This document shows, piece by piece, positions 42,001 to 57,000 of a DNA stretch of 64,000 bases. The notes under the pieces are model-generated. The model searched no databases. It saw only the letters and a program-made list of their open reading frames with translations, and was not told where the DNA came from. The stretch is taken from the NCBI GenBank assembly GCA_020055645.1, contig CM034548.1, positions 19,344,001-19,408,000 of the forward strand. Reading direction: 5' to 3'. Position 1 is the first letter of the stretch. Every line of letters starts with the position of its first letter. The stretch is from Tomocerus qinae (lineage: Eukaryota > Arthropoda > Collembola > Entomobryomorpha > Tomoceridae). Position numbers and translations under genes: made by a program.

Positions 42001-45000
42001 GAGAAAACAAAAGAGGATCGGCTTTTATATTATTAGGTATAGAGTGTAGCCATTGTATACGTGTGTATGGCATCATAAATATGCACTCACTGCAAAACAA
42101 GACAAGACAATGCCGACGAAATATAATACGTAAACACTGCCAATATTAATGCAATGTCTAGGTACTTACACTACTAATATTTATTTATCGTTGCATCAAA
42201 CTAATAAAAATAAACATTTTGTGTATGCACATGCATGCATAGATAAACTCTATATAACAATATAAGGATTAACTTATGTGGATACATTCCTACATAGTTA
42301 TAGTAATAATATAAAAATGGATAGTGGACAGGATAACAAAAAAATATTCGCGACTAGCCAAAAAACAGGGCTAGCACGTATTGCAAGGAATAGTAACTTG
42401 TTTTTGTGTAGTCGTCGAAGAGATAGTCACTAGTAGGGCATGCGAGTGTAGAATTTTATAAGCAGCTTACCTTTCTTAGGTATGAGAGACTTAAGGAGAA
42501 GAACGGAAGCCTCGTCAGCTGCCCAAGCGTGCATCTTCCGGTAGGAGTCCCTACCCTTTTCTGTCAATTTGTCCCAGGGCTTGGGTTTGGACAGCAGCTC
42601 ACTGACAGTCCCTTGAGAGAGGCCCAAGACGTACTTGGCAAACAGTCGTTGTCCAATATTGTGTATTGATAAGAGTTCACGCACGCGGCGGGCAATCTGC
42701 AGCGTGTCCAGACACTGCGAGCCAAACTTGTCCATATTGTAGCGGAGCATTTCCTGGAGTCGAGCCTCCATAGGGTCACTCTTAGGGATGAGGGAGTCTT
42801 CGAAGCGGAATGGGAGCCGGTCATTTGGTCCAGACGTGTTGCCATTGAGGAGCGACGAGTTCTCATTAATGTTCGAGTCGTTAAGGCTGCAATCGTTCGG
42901 AGAGGATTGTTGAGGCGGTGGAGAGGAAGACTCGTTGCACAAATGATGCGGCGGGATATTCAGGCTGGACGAAAGATGCTGCGAGGGGGGTGACGAGGCC
43001 AGCAACGAACGCTCCAAAGAACGTCTCCACGTGGCCACGATTTCCTCGCCCAAAAGGGAGCCGAATGCTTCGACAGGAAGAGCCGCTGGCCCCAGAAGAA
43101 AGCGAGGGGGGATTGAGTTCACTGGAGAACCTGGATAACCCCACATCCAACGTTAGTCCAATTCCAACCTTCCTACCGTAGCACTTGGGTTTTTTACTAC
43201 CGATCATACACCTCAAATAATAACAGTTCGATTCCATTCTACTCTTATCTGCCTCAACATCTATTTGCCAAATGCAACTTCCTGTCTTCTATTTCCCTTG
43301 CCTACCTACATGCACTCTCTATCTCATACTGATTATTTAGTTGGCTCTCTGTTGTGGAGCAAAGGTTTAACATGATTAGCCTCGAATATTATGAACTATC
43401 AATGCAGCCTACACATTTAACTCATTTGGGGAGGACGATAATAAATATCAGATTGACGTATCGACCCAAACATATAATTAGTATCTGTTTTATTAGCTAG
43501 ATATCCGTATGTCTATGGTCCACCAAGATTGACTGTCTTAAATGCATTATTACTCACTAACCTTCATGTAGAGTTTATACAATGTATAGTTAGTATGCAA
43601 TGCATGTATGATGTGCAAATATCGAAACGAGTAGTATATGATTGAAACTTGAAGTAATATATTATTTTGATTCAATACACAATTCAACAGCTAATCTTGA
43701 TTTAGTGGATGACGTTTTTTAGACAGTCTTTGATACAGAGGGTAAATTATGTGCTGTGGTGTAAACATTCATATTTTATAAACCATTTCTCTCCACTGCA
43801 CTGCAATGTAAAGGGGAATAGCTTATCACACATCCTATCAGAGGCAGCCAGATGTAAAAAGTATTCTTCGGCTGAGATTTTGGGGGGAAATCCAAACTAA
43901 TTAAAATAATAATTTAATGCACAGCTTATCAAATTATCAGTGCATTTTATTACCTATTTTATTAAAGCGTAACGCTACTCTCACGTATTGTGTAAACATA
44001 CATTGGCAGTGCTAAAGATATAAAATGCAACCCTCTCCTCCGTGTCTATCACTGTGTTAGTAATAAAAAGGAAGCTAACAATATAATATAGAAATTTTTG
44101 ATGGTTGTTAGTAGATAGAAAAAACCTGCCAAATAAATTCACCTTGACTTGGTTGATATACTTGACATTAGTGTAGCTATTGCACGAAAAGTGCCACCCT
44201 CCGAATTACAGTGCAGCGGATAGAACAGTTGTACAGCACTACTTATGGAAGTATTACATAGAATGTTAGTGCAGAACTGAATGCCTAATTACAACACATG
44301 TAGGTTAGCACACTACAGTGGTTATTATTATTTTTGTACGCACCTGCCTTTCCCATAGGAGATATAGGTACCTGTACTATAAAAAATGTGGTATAGCATA
44401 TTATAATGATAGAAGGTTCCTCTGTTTAATGACTGTCTCTGACCCACCAAACAAAAATCCAACGATTAAGGTTCTTATCCTCAATTCCTGTTTTCCTTTC
44501 GTCACCCTTCCTTTCCACTTTTCCCTAATTTCCTCCTGGTACATGGATAAGGGTTAAGTTCAATTCTCAGAGTTGCCTTAAAACGGCAGGTAGTAGTAAT
44601 ACATATCTAAACTACAATTTGTATATCCTACGCCAGGTACCACACAGGTTAACCAGGTATACATGGAGCAACATCATGCAAGTGCAAGATGTCTAATAAA
44701 AATGCTTTCAGTGTAGGGAAAGATGATGATGACACCTTAATCACTTACTGCGCCAAACAACTTTGTATAACATACGCTTATGCTTACGACTCTACGAGAG
44801 TTTACGTATGTTGCATATAAAATGCAAATAATGCTAAACCCTGTATAAGATAACCAGAATGAATTTTATGTTTATGTGCAATTTGTTTAATTTTCAATGT
44901 TCTGCTCATCGTTTACATTGTAATTTCGACCTACGCTACAATACTAATTAATTCCTTTACTTTACTATTCTAATTTGTAATTAATTAGTGAAAAAAGAAC

Positions 45001-48000
45001 GAGTCGCAGTTTTCCACTTTGTGGCGATTTCTACTAACTTGTTTTGTTTGTTTTTCTTCCACAGGGAAAGAGATAAATGGTATAGCTAAAGACAACGTAC
45101 ACTGCATGTGTTTCTTGTTCATTCCAATGAATTGAACCACAAATACATCTTTTCTCGTACAACTCTAAACTCGCTTTGTACTCTTATATATCCACCAACA
45201 TAGTAGAAAGAAATAGATAGAGAGAGAGAGAGTGATTTATATTTATAAGAGCAGTTAACTGTACTGGGCTGAGTAATTTATTGTTTCGTAACTAAGTAAT
45301 CCTATAAAATGTTTTATGAGAGTGGAAGGGGTAAAAATGGAAATGATATTACTTGGTCGTTTGTCTTTGACATCTTTGGCATCGAGTCCATTGACAGATG
45401 TATCGGTATTGGAGGAGCCCTTGAGCATGACAAGTTCTCTCTTCATTTCCTCGTAGTCTCTCTGACAGTCGAGACGAGCTTCAAGTCTGGAAATTACTTC
45501 TTGTTTTTGGTCGAGTTGCTCTTCAAGAAGTCGTATTTGTGTGGCACTGCTCTCTCGTATCTGATTGAGCGACGTTTGTAATCTTTGAACATCTTCAACT
45601 AAACTGGAAATCTGTGAAATGAATAGAATTGAGTACCAGAGTCAATCAATCTAAATAATTGCTGCAGCTATATAATATTGACTGTCTCGTTAGCCTCTTC
45701 CTTCTGCATTGCACTGCTCCACTCCATAAATACATATGCCTACATATGTCTTGTCGATTCCACCATAAGTTTTCAACATAAATACATGCATAATGCTACT
45801 TAATGCATCCATTTACACAAGTTTTGCTCCCAAGTAGGTACCTATTAATATTAAAGTACCACACCAACTACAAATACTTATCTATTGTCAGTTATATTTT
45901 ATAGGGTAGTTAGTAATGCTGCTATATAGTAGGTAAGCCAAATGCAATGATTGCAAGTGCCACTACTGATTCTCTATCTGACTGAGAGTTGTAAGTAAAG
46001 TAGCATTAACATTATATTCTATTATGTTGCTCAGATAGTGGAGCTATTGTCATAACTAATAACTAACGTGTCATGGACGGACGAATAATGACTCGGCTAA
46101 CGGCCAACTATTTGGCAATGATGATCATGATCGTGTCATTGTGTTTGGGAGAATGGTGCCTACTTATTGACTACCCTCCTAACTAAAAGCCTATGCTCAC
46201 AATTACCTATCCCATCATCAAACATCAGTCTCCCTTCCATTGCTTTTACTTTACCTACTCTGCCAACTCGTCCCCAAACCTCTTCTCAGTATTAACTACC
46301 TTCAGCAACAACTCAGAGACGTTGCTTGCGGTTTGGCGGGGGAAGTTGGGACATTAACAAAATCACTCATTGACTTTCATGGGATTCTGCCTGCCACACT
46401 TCTCTTGCATTATTATTATTATAACAAACATTGGGATAGACATTTTCGGCAACTCTCTATAGAATTCAGTATATTATAAATATACTATATACTGAATTTT
46501 GATTCAGAATTTGACAGCGTTTATTATGTGTGTCTATAGGGAAAACAAATTGAAAGTGAATTCAAGATATTCAATCTATGAGCTTCAGGGACATATCTGC
46601 AGAAACATACTCTTCCCCTTAATATGTAAAGGAATATTATAATAGCTGCCTAATTTAGTGGATTAGATTTTGCTTTGGGTATTCGTTGTGAAGTAAAAGG
46701 TAAATGAGAGAAGTTCCTGCTAATAATAAATTTATACTGCTCATACCTATATACAAAGTTTAATAATGGGATTGGTAGCCATAAACATTTGCTCACTAGG
46801 ATACGTGTTAATAACTTATAATTTTACAACTAGAAGGATGCTGCTGCTATGTAATTGAGAAGACTAGTTAGTTCAGTTGGATTGGCACAATAAGTAGAAT
46901 TATCGAATGGAAGGAGTGAGTGTTAAATAGATAAAGGAAGAACGTAAGCAGATATCCAGTTATAATTGTAAGTAGTAGTTATGTGCAGAGCTACAAGTTA
47001 TCATAGCTAAACCAGTGCTCAAACAATGATATTAATGTTGATGTGGATGATAACAGTATTTTATTATGGAGATTACTTTTGAAAATGGTTGATTTGCTTG
47101 TTGAAATATTATTTGTAGGTTTAAGTGTGCAAAATAAATTTGAAGGCCGTTAGAAGCTGTCTAAATTGTAAAAATGTCTAGGTGGTTGTTTTACAAGAGA
47201 CGTATACAAAGTATAGGTAACTAAATAAAACTTGAGTCTATGTAAGTATACTAAAAAAATTCAAGTGGTAGTCAAGGGAAGAAGAGAGTGGTGCAAAATG
47301 GGATTGGAAAAGAATTAGTTGGCAAGTGAGTGAGGAGTGAAGAAAATGGTTTGTCAGCAAATTACGAGTCCTGATAGACTACATTAGTTAGTGAGCACAG
47401 GTATGGTGTAAAAAGAGTGGTTTGGTTATTATGTGTCTGAGCCAAGGAAACTACTACTAATTGTACTAGTAGGAATTGATAGTGGATGGGATAGGAGACA
47501 AGGACTAGCAGATAATAATAATATATAAAGGAATAAAATATAGGACTGAAGATGAGGTGAATTAAATGACGGAGGCTGCGGCCAGAATAAAAATTATTTT
47601 TGGGGGTTGATAGTAATTTATAGGGATAATGTTGGTATTATTACAAGGGAGAAGTGGATTTCCATGAGATAGTTGAGCGAAGCAAGTGTCAAACCCTTCT
47701 CGAGAGAGACGATAGACTGGAGAAAAAGGAGGCGGACAACAGATGCATGGAAATGGCCAATTATGACAGCAGGGGGCACTGTAACCCCCTCACTTATTCC
47801 ATGAGGTCACCGCACAGGTCACAGACAACCACAATCCATACACAGTTTCCATTCCGGCCCAATTTATGCAATCTTTTCCACAGAGACCCAAACAACAGGC
47901 ACTCACTACCACTCGAACTTCACTTGGAACCATCAATCCCAGCATGAAATTATTAACTCTCTTTTCCATCCATCCGTCCGATAAATTTTCTCATGATATT

Positions 48001-51000
48001 AAATCAAAGTCGTCTATCCATAAGTCATAACTCAACTCATTTCCACTTTGTACATTCAACTCCACTCTAGTCCTTTGTACGCAACTCAGTCGCAATCACC
48101 TCTACTTACACTCATTGTTAATAATATTATTATTGTTATACATACGAGGAATATCTTATATAGATAGGTAGGTATTTAATATAGGCAGATGTGTATGTAC
48201 TATTAGGTAATAACTAAACGTGTACAATTCTACATAACATTCACATAATATCATTTACTCGGGTACCTACTGCATGTTTATGTAGTTGGTTGGTGTCTAT
48301 CAGTTAGTGCAGAGTTCTGTGCACGTACGTACGTACGCCACAGACAAACATTTATATGCACACTATTTATTACATTAGTACTAGAGAGAGATTAGATCGA
48401 GCCGGGTCAGTAGACAAGAAGAAGACAGCCAACGAAACGAAAGACCACAGCAGAGAGCCTGCCATAGACAACTAGCCCAAAGAATCCTGTCCGGTTCTCC
48501 TGCAACACAATACTATGTATCTATGTGCATAACACCACATACCATACGGTCAATCTATCCATCTTCCTATCTATCTTCCTATCTACATTTTTAAGAATTC
48601 TTCTGCTCGCTTTGGCAATGCCACTACCATCATTGTATTCCAACTATTCCATTCTGCAACTATTTACATACACAAAACTATCCCATCAGCCCTCTCACTT
48701 AATTATTTCACTACTCTCAGTCACCCATCCCAATTCACTAATGTAACCAACAGAAATAACCAGGGACTTTTATTCACATATCTTTACACATACCTTTTAC
48801 ATCTATAAGCATCTAATTTAATTTGCATGCAAGTCTACTCTTTTTTTCAACCATATAGTTAACTTGATACCTAAATAAGTGTGTGCAGTACATTCAACAA
48901 ATAAACCATCATTATACACATGCATTCATGCTCTTCTTCAATCTATATCTCATAATGTTTGTGTAATCTATCTCATATAATGTCTGTGTGCACAAACAAT
49001 AAACATTTCCAAAGACACCAGGTACACATCACAATATATGCTAATCCCCAAATCTACTTATTTACATTGCATTAGATATCAGACACTTTTATACTATAGT
49101 TATAATAGTTTGTAGTGGGTCTTACATATTAAATCAAATTTAAACCCAATATTTCATGAGAATATTTCCTATTCTTGTTTTTATTCATAGCGATGATAGC
49201 GTAGTCCGTCGTTTACATGCATATTATTATGTTTTCTGTGCCAACTGAACTGAAACAAGGAAAGGCAGGTTAACATGCTAGATTTACCCTAAAGCCGAAA
49301 TTATTGATACATTGGACGGGAAGACTAAACACACTTTGGAGCAGTAAAGAGCGAACTTGTACAGTTATCCTTATAACATTACGACATGTGTATGCTAATC
49401 CTAATAATATTAATGTATGGAGTTGGGGAACATGGAGCAGGGATGGGTACACGAGCACCTACGTAATTCAACAAAATCCACACACACGTTCAGCACCTTC
49501 ACCAATCATGATCATCATATCATTATCATTATCTGCATGAAATCTCAACCAGTCACTCCTGATAAACCTTTTGATTTTGATTCATTCTCGTCAGGACTAC
49601 ACAACACTGTCTTCATTCTTTTTCCGAGAAGAGTTTATCTTTATATATGAACATAGACTCTAAATACCCACATTAAGAATTACAGCACACCTTTCTCTTC
49701 CAATACCTTATATCAGGGATTATCTATATAGTATTGTTTGTATCAATTAAATACTCACCTCTTTATCTTTGGCAGCAAGTTCGTAATCATGGTTTTTGTG
49801 ATGGGAGGTGGAGATGACTGGGTCTTCCCGGTCAGGTGGTGGAGGGGCCATGGCTACACCCGAAGATGTGCCACCACTATGAGTTGCTAATTGCTCCTTC
49901 AATGATGTTACCTCTTTCTCCGCCAGCGTTGCTCTCTGTTCACAATAGAAATTTGCATTATTAGAAACATTGCCAAATTATGGTTTTTTTGCAGGAATTA
50001 AATAAATCAAGAGTGAGGGTAAGGGAGTCATGTTGCTACAATTTTTATCTACAAGTTTGCAACTAGCGAGTCTCAAAGTTCACACCTGACACAAAATAGT
50101 TAGCTACACATTTATTTAAGACAAGTATTTATTTATGTTGGGTAAGCCTTATCTTGTCAATCTTCAATTAAAAGCCATCTATCCAGAAATATCCAATTAT
50201 CATAACCAGTATAGCTCATAGTTTATTAAAATGCGCTATAACAATTTGGCGTATCTGATGTATAAATAATACTACACTAAACAGGTAAGAAGTTGCTCAA
50301 AACTGTAGACAACCCGGAAATCAGAAGTTAACGTCATTTTAAATTGCAGGTAAGTATAATGAGGTAATACCTACTCACTACTTATGAAAGCAGAATTAAT
50401 ATGACTATTAGATAAAAGTAACATTTCATAGTTGACTAAGAATGCCACAGCAGTAGATTTAGATTCTTGTAAGTGATAAGCAGGGAGTAAGCAAGAACCC
50501 ATGCAGCAATTGTCATCAAGAAATGAATTCTTAAGAGTGGCTCAAATAAAATTCTATATATGCATGATGTAGTTTCAAAAGTACTTATCTAGGTTAATTT
50601 TAATAAATAGAAAGTGACTTTTTCTATTACGAGGTAATTATTACACTTACAGTAACTGCTAAATTAAAAATGGCTAAAATGGTTTACGTTCCACATTTCC
50701 CAATTGGTCCACAAACTAACTAGCCATACAAAATAAAAAGAAAATTGCAATTTATATAGAAGGTCTGAACATTATTATGAACGTCTGTATTTTATTATGT
50801 ACCTTTACTCCACATTGGCCAAGCTGTTTGATAAAACCAGGCGTAAATAATTCGTTTATTTAGTTAAATGGCTTAATGATTTCTATTCCTATATTTACCT
50901 ACATTTTATACTTGTGAGGCCAATCTAGCAATAATGCTGTTTTAAAAAGTTAATCAAATTTTTAAAACTTTTGCATCGTCACGAGTTACAAGACTATAAA

Positions 51001-54000
51001 AGACGAAGTTACATGCACTGAAGTACAATGAAGATAATGCTGTATCTATTTAACTTGCAATTTAAAGAAATAAATTGCTATATCTTTATTATGAGTCAGA
51101 TTAGTTCTAACTGCTTGTTTAGATGGTAGAGATTAAGATGGATCAATATTCAATGAAGAAAATCTCAGTGACTACAGATAATATATTGATTAAATCAAGG
51201 AAATACATTAAACATAAGTATGGCTCACTCAACATGAAATTCCATTAAAGGTAAGCACTAAAGCCAAAGCAAACTTAGCAATGCTTATTAGATGACTAAT
51301 GCTAATAGGTGAGTAAGGATACACATTGTAACTAAAGTTCACATCCATTCAACGTGTGTGTAATCTATCTAGCAATTGCCCAACGGGATTTTCAAGGTTT
51401 TTCAATTGGGAAGGAGACACAGAGTAGAGGTTGCTTGGGATTGGGAGTTATAATATTAAATAGCATACACTGTTGCACTATGTCAGTACATTAACTCACT
51501 AACTAATTAATATCAGCTCTAAAACTCATATAATATTGCAACAATAGCCAAATTTAGATGTAAAAACTATTTTCGAATTCCGCTTCTTGCACGTTTCAAC
51601 TACGACTATAACTAAAATGTATCTAAGTAGTTAATACTTTGTTGCGTGTAATTAAATTGATAATTCTCACAACATACTCCTGCTTGTATAATGTGTATGC
51701 GGACACCACGTGTAGCCACAGTAGTTGCAAAACCTAGCATTATCTACAGTTTAATCAAAGAATAGTTTTTAATATTTCCCAACGTGTAGCTAGTTAATGT
51801 AGGTATATCCCATGGCTTATGTTTAAGCAATAATAATAAAAATACTCCTAAGTAGTATATCAATCACAAAAAAAACATAAAAATTTTCATAGGAATAACA
51901 TGTACCTAGATAGAATATACTTTTAAAAAGAGCATGCAGCCACGTATTGAATGTTCAGACGAAGGTAAGAAATAAATGAAGCACAATAACCATAGGTAGA
52001 AGGGGGTTAAAAGTAACTTTGTGTATTGACACTACATTCTAACATACATTGCTTGATTTCTTCTACTGAAAATAATAAAAGTAAACATTAAGCATGGTCA
52101 CAGTATTTCTAGGTAGAGTAAGGTATGCTTGCATGAAAGGTAAATTGAAGGTGGGGTAGGAGAAGATGTTAAAAAAGAGATTTGAGTGTTATTGCGTTGT
52201 GTGAGTGAGAAGGGATTCATAGGAATAAGTAATGGAGGACTTTATGAGTCAATAAAAATTTATTGTTTTCCGATATGCTGTGATTAGTGTGGGAGAAAAA
52301 ATAAAGGTGGAAGCGAGAATGAAAGGATGAGAGGGTGGAGGCTTGGGATGTATAAACTCGGGACTATATGTATTTACTGCCGTGCTCTATAGATCATCCA
52401 TATAGTAATTACTTGAGATGCAGGGGAATTATACGGAGTATTAGAGTCAAGAAGATGTGGTCAGATGAGAAGAATGAGATGCTTAAGGGCCAACAGACAC
52501 ATTGTTGATGATTGCTCTGCGGCAAAAGGCTTTGCTTTGAAGCATATTACCAAAAGTAAGGAAAAGGAGCCGAGCCCGTTGTTTCCAATTGCATTTTGAT
52601 GCTACTAAACCATATGGTTAAGCTGGAAGTGAATAATAATAATAATAATAATGGACGTGCATCTGCAGTATGGACTAGAGTTATGCCATGGATATTGAAT
52701 TTGGTTGTGTGGCAGAATGTTAGTTAGGTAAATAAGTACCTACGCACATGCATATGGATGTCTCTAAGTAGGAGTAGAGGAGATCACTATTGTGAAGCTA
52801 ACGAAGACAGTTATTTTCTATACAATGTAAGTTAGTTGATAAGTTTGTATAGAGATGATTGAATATTATTATATGGTATCGGGTAGGACGAATGGTACGA
52901 TTAACGATATGTGCACGCAATATTCCTTCTATAGATAATATAATGGTCCGTATGAATGCTCTAGGGTGATAAATAGATTATTTATTGAGGGGTCATCAAA
53001 GATTTCCGATTGCGTCAAGCCAACTTTACATAACAGAAGATATTGAAAGGACCGACTGCCTGCACTGAATAGATGAAACAGAATGGAGAGACCAGAATTA
53101 CTCAATCTTCATTCTTGACTTGTTCAATAGGTTCTGATGTGACTGACTTCGATTGGATATTATAGCGTCATGATCCGTCATAAAAATAATTCATTATATC
53201 ACAGTACACTGCTACATATCTGCCAGAGAAGAGAGCCAATCAAACCAAATCACAGCCAGGCTTACGTACTTGTGATTAGCTCATTTTATTATATCTCTAT
53301 TTAAAAGTATCTGCTGTAGTAACTAAGTATATGAGATTCACTATCGTCTTGTCATCACCACTCGCATTATGGATATGGCTCTACTTATCATTCGATATCC
53401 ATCCCACTATCAAACAAATAAAATCTAAGCCACCAACAGATACTTTATACGACTGATTGTAAATGCTCGAAACCAATATTTTATAGCTAGAGTGCAGATG
53501 AGGAGACAGAATCAACTATCCAGCCACACTCTCCCTCTCTCTCTATGCGAATTATATTATACATAATAATAAGTAAGTATGTACCCAAAGAAGAAGACAG
53601 AAATACAGCTAATACAATACATCGAAAGACGTAGGATGAAACTAATATTCCATGAATTCAATTAAAGTTATCGCCAGATGAGAAAAGAAGGAAAATCCAC
53701 CACGGAGGAACAGGACAAGTCAACTCAAGTTGTTTAGTTACTCTTTGCCTTGCTTGTGTTGCTATGCTTAGAGTGTGAGTGACGGCCTGACTGCAACTCA
53801 ACGTCCTCAACTTGAGTGATATCTCAGAAGAAACATAACACATTATATGTACGAATGTATATTATGTAACATTCCTTATAGATGTGTTAAATCCAATAAT
53901 TATACTTTATACTTTATATACACGTTACTCTGGACTAATATAAACGTAATATCCGTAATAAAGTAATGTAAATGCAACCCTTTTACCGCCAGCCGGCCCC

Positions 54001-57000
54001 GGCCTTACTAAATAACAGTGCAGTTAAGCTAATGCAATGCACCAACACAATAGTTCTATAATACACAAAAAAGCTGAGTAAATCTGTTTACTAGCTATTT
54101 CTTAATATCCTCTGCAGAGTGAATCATAAAATACAGAGGTATGTAATTATGTGCATATTGACTGATGCATGTATTTATAGGTGTTACGTCTGCTAAGCAT
54201 TAAGACCACGTTGAATGTTCTGAGAATTAGGATTTGTGTTGTCAAAGAATAGTGTAGCATAAGACCCTGGATTTCAATGAATCATGGATTGGATACAGGA
54301 AGGACTGATCCTCATGTGATCTTATACTATAGCACTTCTCCCCATAATATTACCAATTGAATAGATATCTGCTATCTGGGAAGTATTTCGGATGCCAATA
54401 AATCTTGCTGAAAGATGTTCCGCTCCACAGGTACACACTAGAACACTGAACACACACTCAATGTCCCTACTCACACTTGTACAACTCATATCTTAGTGTT
54501 TAAACTGTGTTGGTCGTCACAATGGCTATATATAGGTAAAGGTGAGATACTTTTTGTGTAGTTTTTGATATGTGATAATATTTATTGAGAATAGAGTATA
54601 GTAATGTAGTGGAATTGATGGAGTCCATTTGTACATATATCTTAGAAGGTAGGTGAGTGAAGTCTCCTCTTCTAAGGAAACATTCTTTTCTACACAATTC
54701 CACATAGGAATGAAACCTTTCCAACACACAAATATCAGAACAGACATTTATGGACAAGTTGCAGCACAACTTTTGGCTGTCAATAAAGGTTGAGGTGGGT
54801 TGCAAGTTGATAATCATTATCCCGAACACAGCCATACATTTCTAAGTTGTAACCAACCGTTCCTTATTACTCAAGTTAAGTGTGTGAGTACCTATCTGTG
54901 TATCATTCCGAGTATTCTTTCCCTGTCTTATATAATATAACATCCTATCACACAGACAGACAGAGCAACAACCATTCGATTCCGTCTATCTCTCCATCAC
55001 TATTATATCCTATCGTCTTTCCAATTTTTATATCTGTTTTTCCACATCTTCTTGTAATAATAATACATCTGCACATGTTCTACTAATATCCACACTAATA
55101 TATACATTGGAAGGAAACACATAACTTATTGCTTGCGATAAGTCAAATGGGCAACGAGAGTTGATCGCTGATCGAGTGAGTGAAATGACGTTATGTGTAA
55201 ATACACATAAAATACATACATTCTAATATAACTAACTATAGTTACTATTAAGTCGAAATAATCTATATAGTATAGTAGATACCTACATTCAGATCCCTTC
55301 CCCTTTGCCTCACCGTCTTCTTCTTCTTCTTCATCTGACGATCTAACTAGTTTTCCTCGTTTGACAACCAACGCATTGCAAGGCAGATTATCAAATATCA
55401 ATTGATCCTCACCAACCTCTCTTGTGCACTGCACCGCACTCTAACTCACGGCACTCACTCAAATGAACACAAATGCTCTCGCTACTCCTTGTAAACCATT
55501 TATGATGAGGATTTCGTCTCCAAGGAACAAATGGCAAAGTTAGATTGAGCAGCCAGAAATTACCTCGCTCATCAAATTAAACAACACCCCTTCTTTCCAT
55601 TTTATGGTGCGTAGGTTAGGTACTTGGCCAACTCTGTTTGTCTATATTTACTTAATGCCTTTACATCTGTAACCACAAAATATATTTCTCGCGAAACACT
55701 CTGAAATCAAGTCAAAGTCAAGTCACACAAATGCATCTTATATGCACCCAGCATCACTTGGCTTTAATTCATCCCATTTCTTCCGTCCAATCTCCTCTTT
55801 CCTTCTGATTTGCAAACTACAGTGTAACTATTATGCACATTTATACATGCAACGACGGAGGTGATAAAAAACATAGTATTTGTGCCACATGGTCGTGATC
55901 CTATATACCCATAGTATGTAGGTACTTGTAGTATACATGCTTACCATCACTTAGGCATGCTTTATATACGTTGGAGATAAATATAGTGCAAGTAAACAGA
56001 GTTGATGTGTGTTTATACACAGCTGCATATTTTATAGATAGGTATTATAGGAGTTCATGGGTTTGTCAGTCAGATTGTGTGCTGTGAGCACATGCAGTCA
56101 GAATGTAAATTCTCAACGAGTTTAGTGTCCAAATGCACTACAGGGCATAAAACACCTAAAAATTACAATCATCCATTCAACTTATCCATTACTTTCAATA
56201 TCTGTAGGTAAGAGAGGAGAAAAAGAGAGAAACTGCTGAAACTGGCTGCGGCTCACTAACTCATCTATAATAATATTATTATGACGGTGTGCATAATATT
56301 ACTATGTACATATTGTACAAATACGTGTAATATTAAATATAAATAAGTGGAAGAGGGAAAGAAAAGGCAATGAAGTTTGTAAATGGATTTGGACGGGCTT
56401 GTTGGATTGGCCTGTGAGGTTGTAGCAAGGCAGGAGTGAGTGGTGTACATAGAGAGAAGATATTAGACAAGGCCCTAATATGGAAATAATATTAAGGAGT
56501 CTTGTTCTCTGCCAATAATAGTTAGTACCTCTTTAATTCTTATGGGTTTGCTATTAATTGTGAGCTGAGCTGTTAACATACCATGCCAGCAGAAGAGCAT
56601 CTGCTATAATATCACTACTATGTATGTATGTATGAACAATTACAATTAGTGTGCCTACTACTGACTGACTGCCTTCCTATTATTATTGCTCCGTCTTATA
56701 CTAAGCTTGCTGAGACTATAGGGAGGATATTAAGTATAGACACATCTGCACTAGGTCTTCTCCATTTATTGATATTTGCCATAACCCAATGCTATAAGTA
56801 AGCAAATGGAGTTAGGAGCCAGATGAACAAGTGGAGATTCAATGCAGTAATTCGATGCCATGAATACGAAGTGCGGACCAAGAAAGAGTTTTTATTATAC
56901 CTACTGTTTTCTATTATGTTATAGATGTTAGTTATAGGTAGTTAGTTAGTTAGTCAGTTAGTGTCTTGAGAATGGGATGTGATGCCAGGACAAGGAGGGC

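Noticed and set aside
42564-43237. Several 87-118 codon frames overlapping the CR1 exon on both strands
   Set aside because: They are other-frame shadows of the GC-richer CR1 exon, which has clear family homology.
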